From the NCBI GenBank assembly GCA_963580285.1, contig OY757010.1, forward strand, positions 153,346,714 to 153,410,713: DNA of 64,000 nucleotides, given 5' to 3'. This document shows positions 1-11,900 of this stretch, in pieces (the first letter of the stretch is position 1; each line of letters opens with the position of its first letter). The notes under the pieces were generated by a model. The model ran no database searches and had not been told where the DNA came from. It saw only the letters and a program-made list of their open reading frames with translations. Source of the DNA: Lucinisca nassula. Lineage: Eukaryota; Mollusca; Bivalvia; Lucinida; Lucinidae. Position numbers and translations under genes: made by a program.

Positions 1-180
1 AAAAGAGTTAGAAGAGGAAGTAGACGAGATGAAAGCGAGGGACAGGGGAAACAGAGGAAAATAAATTGCATGAAATAACCGATATGCTGCAGCAAAAGAA
101 AACCAATAACTGCACTCCGGTGGGCCCAACCAGAGACAGACCATCAGGCACCAACCGACATTACTTAAAAAACGTTTAAG
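1..180 (-). repeat. Penelope-like element 3' UTR fragment
   Basis: About 62-175 matches the reverse complement of the shared 3' UTR of the retroelement family (ACCAGAGACAGACCATCAGG). The first 60 bases are purine-rich and unassigned. Confidence 0.6.
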
Positions 181-199
181 AAAATCTTTAGGCAGGAAT

Positions 200-500
200 A
201 ATCCTAACCTTCATAAGAGCGATGAGTGAAATTTGTGCCGAAGATATGTCGATACACAGGCCGATATGATTTGAGCGCATGACAAAACCTACAAGAAGTC
301 TTGAGCGCAGTCTGATCAGAGTCTTCGCTGATCGCATGTACCTACTATAGGCTAATATCTGTGCTATAGTAAATAGGAGGTTGATTTTAGTCTCTGCTGG
401 TCGCACCGGTCTTATTGTAGGTTTTGTTATGCGCCGGCTCATTTATATCTGGTCACAGTCGAGTTCATGTATGTTTTGCTATGCTCCGGCTCACATAATG
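200..500. repeat. Palindromic MITE of the GAGCCGG family
   Basis: Contains GCGCATGACAAAACCTACAA and its inverted counterpart (TTGTAGGTTTTGTTATGCGC) around an imperfect hairpin. Related copies lie at 49975-50210 and 55905-56098. Confidence 0.6.
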
Positions 501-1000
501 AGCGAGTCAATGAGAAAAGGGTATTATCATATAACGTCGCTATTATTAAGTGGATAACGTCATGTAATAAAAATCATATGTCCACACGTGTAATAACACA
601 TAGTTACTGGTCCATAACGCCACGACGCCATTCGATTTAAAATTGTTATATGATTAACGGAACCTCACACTCATGGTCATTTCATATAAAAATTTAGGAA
701 ACTCGCAAAACGACCACTCGTCTAATTCTCTATTTATCGCATGATGGTGTGAAAATGTTTAGGTCAGTTAGCCTTCGCAACAGCACAAACTCGTCCGAAT
801 CTTTCCTTGTTCCAAACATGTAGAGGAGACATCGATGTAGTTCATACATGACGTTTCATAAATGTTGATGTAACGTTGCACGGACGTCACGAGTCCATTT
901 GGGTTTCTAGTTCTATTAGCTGGCAGCGCGTGCAGCTAAAACACATAAATCGGAGAATGCAAAGAGTCTTTTTCTGATGGGTCCGCTCATTTTATCATTC
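501..1000. other. Unassigned AT-rich sequence
   Basis: The block TATCATATAACGTCGC and following bases recur in related form near 56150-56200 and 56450, so part is repeat-derived. I see no exon or RNA gene. Confidence 0.4.
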
Positions 1001-1039
1001 GCTCTATCTTCTTAAACTGAGTGGGCCATATTTGCCATT

Positions 1040-1300
1040 ACCCCAGTACCCGTCTGTAAAAATGCCATGACATTTCTTGATTTTCCATGGTAAGCCACGG
1101 TTCCTATAGAATTTGCCATGGAATTTACAAAAACATGGTGATTTTCCATGGAATTCCACCGAATAAGCAGACGACAGTTTCTTTTTCTTAGCCATGGATG
1201 TCCGTGGAATCCAATAATTTTTTATGGAAACAGGGAATTTAGTAAGAACTTTCCACGGATTTATGAAGTAGGTGCCGTGGAAAGTTGAATTTATTCAATT
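1040..1300. repeat. CCATGGAA-rich degenerate repeat cluster 1
   Basis: Many copies of TTCCATGG(AATTCC) and close variants in both orientations, some partly palindromic. Confidence 0.6.
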
Positions 1301-1809
1301 CTGAAGACAGAACAATGATGGCAAAATAAGGTAGCCAATTGCAGGGCTGGAAAGTAGGGGCATTTATAAATTTTGAAATAGACGTGAAGGCAATGGTCGG
1401 GAATCGATACAGTTAATCCAAACCTCCCACCAGAGGCACCAAGACCAGATGAGAACATAGATTATATAACTTATATAATGTTTGCTTCCTACCTTTTCAT
1501 GGAATATGGAGTGTGTAGAGAGATTTTTGTAACCGACTTCCAGCAGAATTTGTTGGCATGCATACAAGATGGTATCAATTATAACAGAAGTCAAGTTATT
1601 GCTTTGGAGCCAAAAAAAGTCAGTTCTTTATTCTAAGCATCTGTAAGGAAGCAGTCGGCCATTATAAGACATTTGTGAATTTAAATTGTGGAATAAACAT
1701 ACATGTGCTATTTTATGTTTTACATGTCAAGGAATATTCTAAAAGACATACATGTAGTGCATGGAAATGTCTTGACAGATCTGGGTGGTCACTTTTACTA
1801 TTTCAGTAG

Positions 1810-2370
1810 ATCAAAGCAAATTCTAAAGTTTAAAAACATACACTATTGTAACGGTTCTTAGGTTTTGGACAAAGATACCTTGATCAAGGTCAAATTTGGT
1901 GACATAGGCTTTTGTAGTAAAAACTGTGTTCTTCAGACACTGTTGCAGCCTGTGATCTGTAAATTGGTAGAAAGCTACATGAGTACATGCAACATGTACA
2001 TGAGTATTTAAGGTCAAGGTCATTCCTTGACCATAGCACAAGATCATTCATAATTATATGAAAACTTAAACTTTTTCCGCAGAAACTTCTGGGTCATTTG
2101 CAGCCCAATTTCATATATGAAATCTTTGAGGAAATGCAAATGAATTAATATTTGTTTGGTCACATGGCTAATATGGCCAAAATGCCCACATGAAGTAAAA
2201 ACCCTTCAGAAATATTTTTAGAACGGGTGGGCAGATTATTACACAATTTGGTATGTGGAATTGGGGACTCGAGTCAATCATTTGTTCAAATGGTGACGCC
2301 AGGTTGACCTTGACAAGAACCGAAATAAACTGGTCAGCACGAGAACATTTAAAACCTGGCTTCAATGATT
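1810..2370. repeat. Repeat rich in AGGTCA/TGACCT motifs
   Basis: Contains GATCAAGGTCAAATTTGG, AAGGTCAAGGTCATTCCTTG and GGTTGACCTTGAC. Similar AAGGTCA-bearing sequence occurs at about 52900-53300, which suggests an old interspersed family. Confidence 0.4.
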
Positions 2371-2391
2371 ATGAGGTAGTTTCAGTGAAAA

Positions 2392-2525
2392 ATCTGCGGC
2401 TTTCTCTGGAAAACCGTTAGGGTCTGTTGTTTCATGTTTGTGTTTCTTTCCCTTTGGTGTCTTTGATGGAGCTGTGGGTTAATTGTGTCGATTCCTGATC
2501 ATTGCGTCCACTTCTATTTTTTATT
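2392..2525 (+). repeat. Penelope-like element, 3'-terminal fragment
   Basis: The shared 3' end of the family (TTTCCCTTTGGTGTC, then GTCGATTCCTGATCATTG), truncated at its 5' side. Confidence 0.7.
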
Positions 2526-2529
2526 GCAT

Positions 2530-2820
2530 GTTACTACGGATTCCGTCCGAATACTCTATAGAAATGCCATGAGATTCTATGAAATCCATATAAATCCGTG
2601 GAATTCTATCAGTTCAATGGAATCCGTTGATTCCACGTAGGTTGATGGAATTTGGCGGCATATTTCCATAGAATGCCGTTGGTTCTTATTTACTTCATTT
2701 CATCTCCACTGTTTCGCCGTGAGTTTTCAAAGAATTCCATGGGATTACTAAATAATTCCGTCCGAATACTCCGTGGAATTAATTCCACGAAATTCTGCCA
2801 ATATCCATGGCATGTCTAGA
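2530..2820. repeat. CCATGGAA-rich degenerate repeat cluster 2
   Basis: Same short motifs as the cluster at 1040-1300 (GGAATCCGT, CCACG/CGTGG, TTCCATGGCA). It ends about 40 bases before gene 1 exon a. Confidence 0.6.
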
Positions 2821-2862
2821 GAAGGGTTACGCCATTACCTCAATCTTATCTATTGTATTCAG

Positions 2863-2954
2863 ATACAGCACTTCCAGGCGTGCATTGTTTCCAGTGCAGC
2901 AACATCAGTAACCCTCTAGATTGTCATAACAGAGTTACATGTGCAAATGGGGAG
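2863..2954 (+). CDS. Gene 1 exon a: start of Ly6/uPAR domain
   Basis: A pyrimidine-rich tract ends in an AG at 2861-2862, and a GTACGT donor lies at 2955-2960. The exon enters in phase 1 and leaves in phase 0. Its translation opens with the CxxC that starts Ly6 domains (HCFQC), followed by two more cysteines (LDC, VTC), which gives cysteines 1-4 of the domain. The few residues before the first cysteine (ALPG) could be the end of a signal-peptide region. A second possible acceptor AG lies at 2875-2876. It sits immediately downstream of a repeat cluster rich in CCATGGAA motifs. Confidence 0.8.
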
Positions 2955-5900
2955 GTACGTATTTGACATTACTCTATACGATATTTTAGACGAAGTCTTA
3001 TCAGTTCACTTTTTTACTGTTTATAGAATAAATTAAGTTATTGATAAACAGAGAGATGCTTACCTCTGTTGCCTAGGATTGTATTTGTTTGAGAACAGTA
3101 CTAGCAAATTTCGTAAAGGAAATAATATAGTCACATGGAGGCAACAAGTTCTCAAAACCTAGGTCCTGGAGTAGAAACAATAAAAATAATATTTAAAGTA
3201 GAAGTAAAACAAAGAATAGGAATTGATACAATTAACTTACTCCACCCATAAAAGACACCAAAGGGAAAGAAATACAAACATTAAGCGACCAGACCATAAT
3301 GGAAACCTAAACAAAGGAAGGCCATAAGGACAGTTACTTTCCCACAAAATGGCCATATGGCCATCCAAAATTAAAAGACACAAGTGATACACACAGTAAG
3401 TAACAAACAACAACATAAATAAATCGCCACAGAAGAGCCGCCTTGGAACGGTCAGTGGAAGATTTCCATTGGGGGCTTAAATCGATTTTACGTGGCCACA
3501 ATCCTCGCCCTTACTTCCGTCGCGATTTAGACAAATAATTTGTTCAGTCCGCATGAGGCCTCCTAACTCATCAGTGCAACATCTCCGTGAACACAAAAAT
3601 CAAAGAACCACAGAGGTGAGACAACGGTGAGGACTCGACAGCAAGAAACCACTGAAATGCTGGAGCAAAAGAAAACCAACAGTTAGACTCCGATGAGCCC
3701 GACCAGAGACAGAGCATCAGGCACCAACCAGCATTATCTCTCTAATTCTCAATAAGCCTTTACGTTGGAGCCGTCATAGAATCTGAGGCCTGACCCACCG
3801 GCGTGCAGTTAAAGAGGGAAGCAAAGTTGCCAACCGTGATTGGGTTAACTACCATGCATGCAGTCTGTCGTATAATATCCATGTTGTACCCAATCTTTTT
3901 ATATCGAAGAATGATTTTACGAATGATTTTACCCTGTAAACCCCAGTTTTCTCTTTTTAAAGTGGGGGTTACAGGTTGTTCATTACACGTACATGTACTT
4001 GATAACGTGGTGAAGTCTAAATAAAACCGAGACTCATTGTATGACATGTAAAATGTTAGCTATTTCCGCTAGATCTTATATGGGTTTGATTATTTTGGAG
4101 CCAGAGATAACATCGAAAGCAACTAGGACGTTTGGATTTCTTAGACGTAACTTCGCACCTAGGCAGGAGGTTGCATATAAGAAATTGGTTCGCCATCAAT
4201 TTGAATATGCATCACCCATTTGGCTCTCAGATTCAGTAGGTGGAGAAAGTGCAGAGGGCAGCTCCTCGATGGACCTGCCGACAATGACGAAAGATGCTTA
4301 ACGATTTAGAATGGCCATCCCTAGAGGCCCGTTGTGACCAGTCCTCTTTAACCTTCTTCTATGAGATACACTCTGGAACAGTGTCTATTAATAAAGACAG
4401 ATACTTTACCCCTGCGACAGTTTCAACCAAAGCAAGGACATCAAAAGTAAACAACTCACAATATTGTAGGTACCAGTCACAAAGTGATGCTTAAAATTCA
4501 TTTTCCTAGATCTATCCCTCATTGGAATAGTCTTCCCTTTTCTGTGGTGAATGCTAAGACCGAAGAAGAGATCAAAGCCCGTACAGTATAAGATTGAGAT
4601 CTAGATGTATACGTTTTAGTATACCTCTATTTTTCAGAATGTAAATAGTTTTGAGGACTCATCCGGTGACTTTTTCGCTCATCAGAGCCAAAGTCTCCGG
4701 GGGTGCTTATAGGAATAGTCTTCCCTTTTCTGTGGTGAATGCTAAGACCGCAGAAGAGATCAAAGCCCGTACAGTATAAGATTGAGATCTAGAGGTATGC
4801 GTTTTAGTATACCTCTATTTTACAGAATGTAAATAGTTTTGAGGACACATCCAGTGACTTTTAAGCTCATCAGAGCCGGAGCTCCTGGGGTGCTTATAGG
4901 ATAGGCAGTTGTCTGTCGTCGTCTGCGACGTTGTCTGGCGTCAGCACTTTCAAACGACATCTCCTCTGAAACCACTGGGCTGATTGAGCACAAATTTCAT
5001 CAGTAGCATCCTTGGGCTGGGGGATTGAAAGTTTTTTTATGTAATTCGGATCTTTAGTTTGGTTGCTATAGCAACCTAGAATTTCCATAGACTTATGATG
5101 GGGAAAATTGAAAAATGGCATTAACACCAAGCCTTTGCAGATATTTTGACAAAACTTCATAGAAATATTCCTTAAGGAATCTACTATCTGCCAAATGATT
5201 TTAGGCCCACTTCCGGAGCAAAAGTCATCATTATATAGTCTGCGACCTTGTAAACAAAATCGTGTCACGAGTAAATTCAGTGAGCCCAAACTTAATTTAA
5301 ATTTGCTTGTTACTCAATGTTGTTGATATTTCAATGAACGTTAAATAAATATACTTTCAATTTTCATTATTTTCCATCCATTATTTGACGGCTTTAATTT
5401 GAGGACTAAAATTGTGACAACAGCTATTCACAGTTTTCCAATAAACAGCGGAACGGCGTCACTGACGCCATAATGCCTCCATCGTTCATCATATTGCAGA
5501 GAACCATAGTTTAATTTGACGTCACGTAAAAATTATATGACGTCGTGTGAGTCAACGTATTCATGGAAGGGTGAACAAATTACTCCCAATAGTTTACTTT
5601 CTCTTTTTTATGTAAATGCACTAAGCATATAAGTATTGTAAATTGTACATGTTCTGTTTTAACTTGCTTTTCAAATGAATAAATATTGTTTGAACTAAGC
5701 CAATAGAAGCTATTCCTACTGAGTTTTGATTAATAGTTTTTATATATCTATTTCAGCAATGCATTACAAAAGAATATGCCAATGATCAGTTTCAAATGCG
5801 TTATGACCTTGGATGCGAAGCCAAGATGGTAAGAAAAAGACACATGTTGAAGTAGAGAAAAATCCTAACCTGGGAATAGCAGGAAATGTGCTTTTTGCAT

Positions 5901-8900
5901 TCATAAAAACTACTCACATCCTTGTTTCAGTAAAAATACTTAAGTATAAAACACTGTAGTACTGATACAGCTAACATTTGGGTCGTTAACGAATTCGTTA
6001 AGCCAACAAGGCTTTGGACAATTAGGTCCAGGAGTATAACAACTGGCAACAAAATACAAAACTTCTAATGAATAATAACACAATATTTAAAACTGTAAGG
6101 ATATCGGTACATATTTAAACTACTAGAAACGCGTCCATTGTTCTATTTTCATTTTCTTCAATCGCAATAAAGCCGATAGTTATAGAAAAATGATAACTAC
6201 AGATGATAGAATGCAACTGCATTTACTGTTCTAAGCCAAGCACATCTCAGCACCATAACCCCTAAATTGTAGAGTTAAACTAATTATTTTGTAAGAGACA
6301 TACAGTACCATTCAGACGATTCTTGACACCCTAGTTGACTCCAAGTCAACTACATTCAGACATGGAGTTAACTCCTAGTCAACTCCATTTCCCGCTTTTG
6401 TTAACTAGGGAGTTAACTTTAGTTAACTTCTAGTTGACTAGAAGTCTTAACAGTTATACAGTAGTACACATATATGGATTAGAACAGGTGAATGAATATG
6501 TTACTTAATTTGTTATCTGTTTTTTTTTTTTTATTTATTTATTTATTTATTTTCATCATGCTGATGCAAATGGCATGGCAAAAAAAATGAAGAATGGCAG
6601 GTTATATCCCATAATTTCAAAATGATCATTGTTAGCCCTTATCCCGCTGAATAAATTAATTTTACCATACCCATTTCTGGATATCAACCATTCAAATCGT
6701 TAAAGGTTATGTATTCATTCAATTCACAAATTGGATGAAAAACAGTGTAGATCCCGACCAGATGAAACAGCCCCCGCCCATAGGGGCTTGAAGAAATATG
6801 ATGTTTCCACGCAGAGCTGAATCCGGCCCGCACACTAGTACTGGTAAACTGCTTAGAGGATCTAAGCCTGTACAGGAACTGTGGTGCGAGGCGGACCGTC
6901 CATGCTAATAAACCCTATTGGTTTCATTGGGCGACAGGGCTTGAGATGTCATTTCATCTCAATGTCGGGTAAAAGTCCCACAAAATTGGAAGCAACATCT
7001 CCAAAATGACCTTTACAGTGTTGACGGGGACGTTAAACCTCAAATCAAACAATCATTAACCATCTGATCAGGATCTATGCTATTTGCAAAGTTAGGATTT
7101 GTCATGTTCAGGGGGATAAGGGTTAATGAATTTCAGGTTATACTCCTGGATTTAAGTGCCCCGAAAATCCAGGTATGGACATTTTAGCCTCTCCAGAACA
7201 ACAGCTCTGTTTATTTTCATTTGTTAAAATGAACTTCAATAAATCTCAGGTTCACACTGATAAGCCTCACTAATTGCCTAAGCACATGGCAACTGAATAT
7301 TCATTCATGAAAATTTCACTTTTGCAAACAGTGCAGGCCTAGATCAGACGCCGCAGAATGGGGCGTCTGATCAGGGCCTCCACTGTTTGCTAAAAGTTCA
7401 GTCATTCCCCAAATATACCTTGATGAAAACACAACCCGACACCCTTAAACCTTGAAATGGAGCCCTGGTACATATAAGGAGGAAGATTCCATTTGGTACA
7501 AAAAAGGTTCGTACCAAATGAATCTTTCTCCCTACATATAGCCCGAGTCCACCTCAAAGTTCAAGGGTGACAGGTTGTGCCCCTTCAAACTCCATTCGCA
7601 AAATGGCTTAACTTTTTGAAAACAGTGTAGGCCCTGAACAGACGCCCCTTTCTGTGGCGTCTGATCTGGGCCTGCACTGTTTGCCAACTGTCCGTTTTGG
7701 GGTTTCTGGTACAAAATGAACAGATGTGTATACCTTTACTAGGATAAACATTTCAGTCTGGTACTGCACTGTCTAATTTTAAACCTCTAGCATGCTTGGC
7801 TGTAATTCGTAATTGTAGTAGTTTTTATTTCATTATTTATTTCAATGAAGTAGAAATATTTATGTTACTATTGTTATTAGTTATTGTTATTGTTGTTATT
7901 ATTATTGTTATTATTATAAGTAATAGTAGTAGTAGCAGTAATATTCACAGGTTTATTTATTGTTATTATTATTAATATTAGTAGTAGTAGTGGTAATAAT
8001 GTTTTGTTATTTTTTATGTTTATCTCAATTGAGTAGAAATCTTTATGTGACCATTGCTATTAGTAGTAGTGGTGGAATTAGTAGATGTGACATTGACATT
8101 TATTTATTTATTTATTTTGTTTTTCAAGAACAAAATATACTATGTAGTAATATGTTAAAGGACCAATAACAAAATTCATAAGTAATCCATAAGTGGATTA
8201 TAATGATTAAACCCTTCTTATCAGAAGTCATTATCTGATTTTATCAGATGAATACCATCACCTTAACAGCCATAATCCCCTGAGGTTCAAGTGGTCATTT
8301 ATTGGTAGGTGATAAGAGAAATGGTTTGTGATATATGATATCCTGGAGTATTATCATTTTGATTGAGATTTAGCAAAGCAGATGAACTTAGAATCTTCGT
8401 TTGCCATAGAAAATATTTTTATCATTACAGTACATCACTAAGAAAACACACCTATTCAAATATATTGAAAATTTTACCACCTAATAATAGACAAAAAATC
8501 AGATAATAAATCTGATTTTTATTTTTATATTTCTGGCCAAAACATACATTGTGGGAACTCGTTATAACCGCGTCAATGAGGCGGTTCTAACGCGTACCCA
8601 CAATCTATGTTTTCGGGCGAAAAAAAAAAGAAAAATGAATGCGGGAACTAGTTAGAATCGCCTCATTGAGACAGTTCTAATGAGTACCCATAACCTGTTC
8701 ATGGCTTTAACATGGCTATTGGCTGTTGACTAGTTTTTCTTTTTTATTTCTGCTTCAAACATTATTAAGTGGGAACTTATTAGAATCGCCTCATTGAGAC
8801 AGCTCTAATAAGCATCCACAACCTGCTCATAACTTTAAACTGGCAATTATCACATATATTTTTTTTTATTTCGGCTTCTGAAAAAGGAAGTGGGAATTTG

Positions 8901-11900
8901 AAAGAACCGCCTCATTGAGTCAGTTCTAACGAGTACCCACAACCTGTTTTGAACCATCTGCTGGTAATTTTAGAAGTCAAATTTTCAATTTTTCAAACAA
9001 TATGGAACCTAATCAGACTGCTCCTCTTGGAGAAGTCCGATCAGGGTCCACACTGATTGACTATACGCATAAATATGTTTGAAAAGTTTGAAAATATGTT
9101 TTGAAAAGTTTACCAGAAGAGCAGCAGACAACATAAACAAATGACAATTTCAGATGCAGTTTTTCATTATCCTGCTGAATAATTAACCCATAAGATGTCA
9201 ATCACAGCAATTTTGTCTGCTTTGTCGTCTGCTTGTAACTTTGAAAGTCAATTTTGCAAACAATGTGGGACCTGATCAGACTGATTAGAGTCCACACAAA
9301 TTACTTCACATATTGCATTCATTTAAAATTCGCAAACTGAATGACAGTGTAGATCCAGATCTGGATTTACATTGTTTCATGTTTACCAGAGTAAGGATTA
9401 ATTAAATGACAGGGATCCTACAGACATTGTCTATTCCCACATAAGGGGCCAATAAACATCTAATAGTAAATGTTGTTGCGTTTTATTTCTCATTTCCACA
9501 TTTAACCCATATATGCCAAGCGCCCATTTGTGGGACAGCGGTAAAAAGTTTAGACTCAGATCGGATGCCCCGTCAACACTATTTATGTCATTTTGAAATG
9601 GACCACTCCAAACTTATAAAGTAGAAGATTCCACTGTCATATATGGGTTAAAGAAAGGTAATATCGAATATCACAAGCTTGGGCACATACATGTAACTTA
9701 ATACAACTTAATACTGTAGAAACTTATGCGTGGACAGTGAAGAATCAGATCACGGTGTTTTTTGTTTTTTTTTGTTTTTTTTGTTTGTTTGTTTTACTTG
9801 AGATCTAACGTCCCTGTCAACACTATGTCATTTTGGAGACGCTGCTTCCATTTTTATGGGGCTATTACCAGACATTCAGATGAAATGACACTTTACCTGG
9901 GCATGCTTAGTCCTTCTATATTTACATTAGAAAATTTGGCTCTGAAAATATTTTAGATATTCTAGAAAACAGATACACAGTTTCAACCAATGTGGAGAAA
10001 TCCCGAACTCAAAAGAAATATAGAAAAGATGGTTGATAAATTATAGAATCATTACAAAAACACGCCTGTTCAAATACTTTGTAAAGTTTACCCACGAAAA
10101 AAAAAAAAGAATGTTTTCAGATAAAACAAAAGATATTTGTCTTATTTCTGCACAAAATATAGATTGTGGGTACTCGACAGAACCGCCTCATTAAGGGGGT
10201 TGTAACGAGTACCCACAATCTATGTTTTTAAGCAGAAATATGAAAAAATTGGTTTATCAACGTAAAACCCAGTTTTAAAAGTGGGGTTTGAGGGGTCAGA
10301 ATTATAAAGGCATTTTCTTTTGTAATGGGATATGAACTTTTATTACAGTGTGTAGGTATTGTGGGTTTTATATCTCCTGAATTCATCACCTGAAACGAAC
10401 ACCCCTAAATTCCACTTTATATTTGGGGTTTACGGGGGTATACATTATTTTTTCTTATTTCTGTTCCACGAGATATGTTGTGGGTACTCATTAGAACCGG
10501 TTCAAACGAGTACCTACAACCTATGTTCGCAGTATAAACAAGTTGGCTGCTTTCAAAAAGCATCCAATAGGATTGGTCTTGTCAGTCTACATTCTGATTT
10601 GAGCAAGTTGATATCATTATCCCACTTAATGCATTTTTTGAATACAAAAATTAAACTTTATTACAAAACGTGTATATAAAATTTCGAAGTCTGTGACCTT
10701 GGTATCAGGAAGGGTAGGTAGTGGTGAGTATTCTGTGGTAAATTGTTTAACGCCATGACAAGTATAAACTAAATGTAACTTACATATGGTTTGCACATGT
10801 ATAGCACAAAACTTAACCAAACGAAAAGGTAAACCGATTTTTTCAAAGGGTCATAACTCTGTTAATATTTGGTGGCATATCTTCACATCTTAGCCTTACT
10901 ACATACACATTTTAGGCTTGATCAGATGAAACTGTATAGTAGGAGTTATACGGAAACGAAAAAAAGTTTACGAACGGACGGACGGACACCAACCCCGTAA
11001 CTTAATACGACCGTTTTTTTTTTGTTTTTTTTTTATTTGTTATTGTTGTTTTTCAAACGGGCATATGAAAAGATCATTCCTAAGTCATCAGGCCTTCTGT
11101 AGGGCCTTGGTTATCTATTTCATTTGTTGTTAACGTCCCTGTTAACACTGTATGAGTCTTTTTGAGACATTGCTTCCAATGTTGTGGGACTTTTACTCAG
11201 TACTGAGATAAAACGGGCAGATAAAACTCCTTCTCAAGCCCTGTCACCCAATGAAACTAAATGGTTGAAATGCATGAACGGTCCGACTCGAGCCACTTTT
11301 CCTGGGCAGGCTTAGACTTTCTAGGCGATTTAACACTACTCATGTGCGGCCGGTATCAGCTCTGCGTGGAAGCATCATGCAGCCCAATCTATTTCTTCAA
11401 TCCTCGATGGACGGGGGCCGATCAGACCTTGGGGCAATATATTGGACTGCATGAGCTGAAACCGACCGAACTTTGAAGTATTGCTGAACCGCCTAGGAAG
11501 ATCTAAGCCTGCCCAGACAAAGTGCTGCGAATCAGACTGTATCTTAAACCTCGGCAGTTTCTTTGAGCGGTACCTCCGCAAAAACCTGAAATTTGCTATC
11601 CTTTTGTATATCTTTCTGGATCACAATTTAATTTTAAAAGAAACAGATTAGTAAAACGTCAAGTACTGAGTGGAAATAAAGAACACCACTCTCGGCTTAT
11701 CAGATACAATAGCTCCCATCGAATGCGCCAAAAAGTCTTTTAACAACTCAGTCTGTAACTGGTGGCAGGTCACTTAGTAGTCATGAAGTTTTTGAAAAGA
11801 AACTATTGCTATCTGTGCTGGGCTCAAGAACAATAAACAGCGACCCATCAACGTTATGACTTTGTTTCGCTCCCTAAATATTTTATATATTTGGAAGAGT

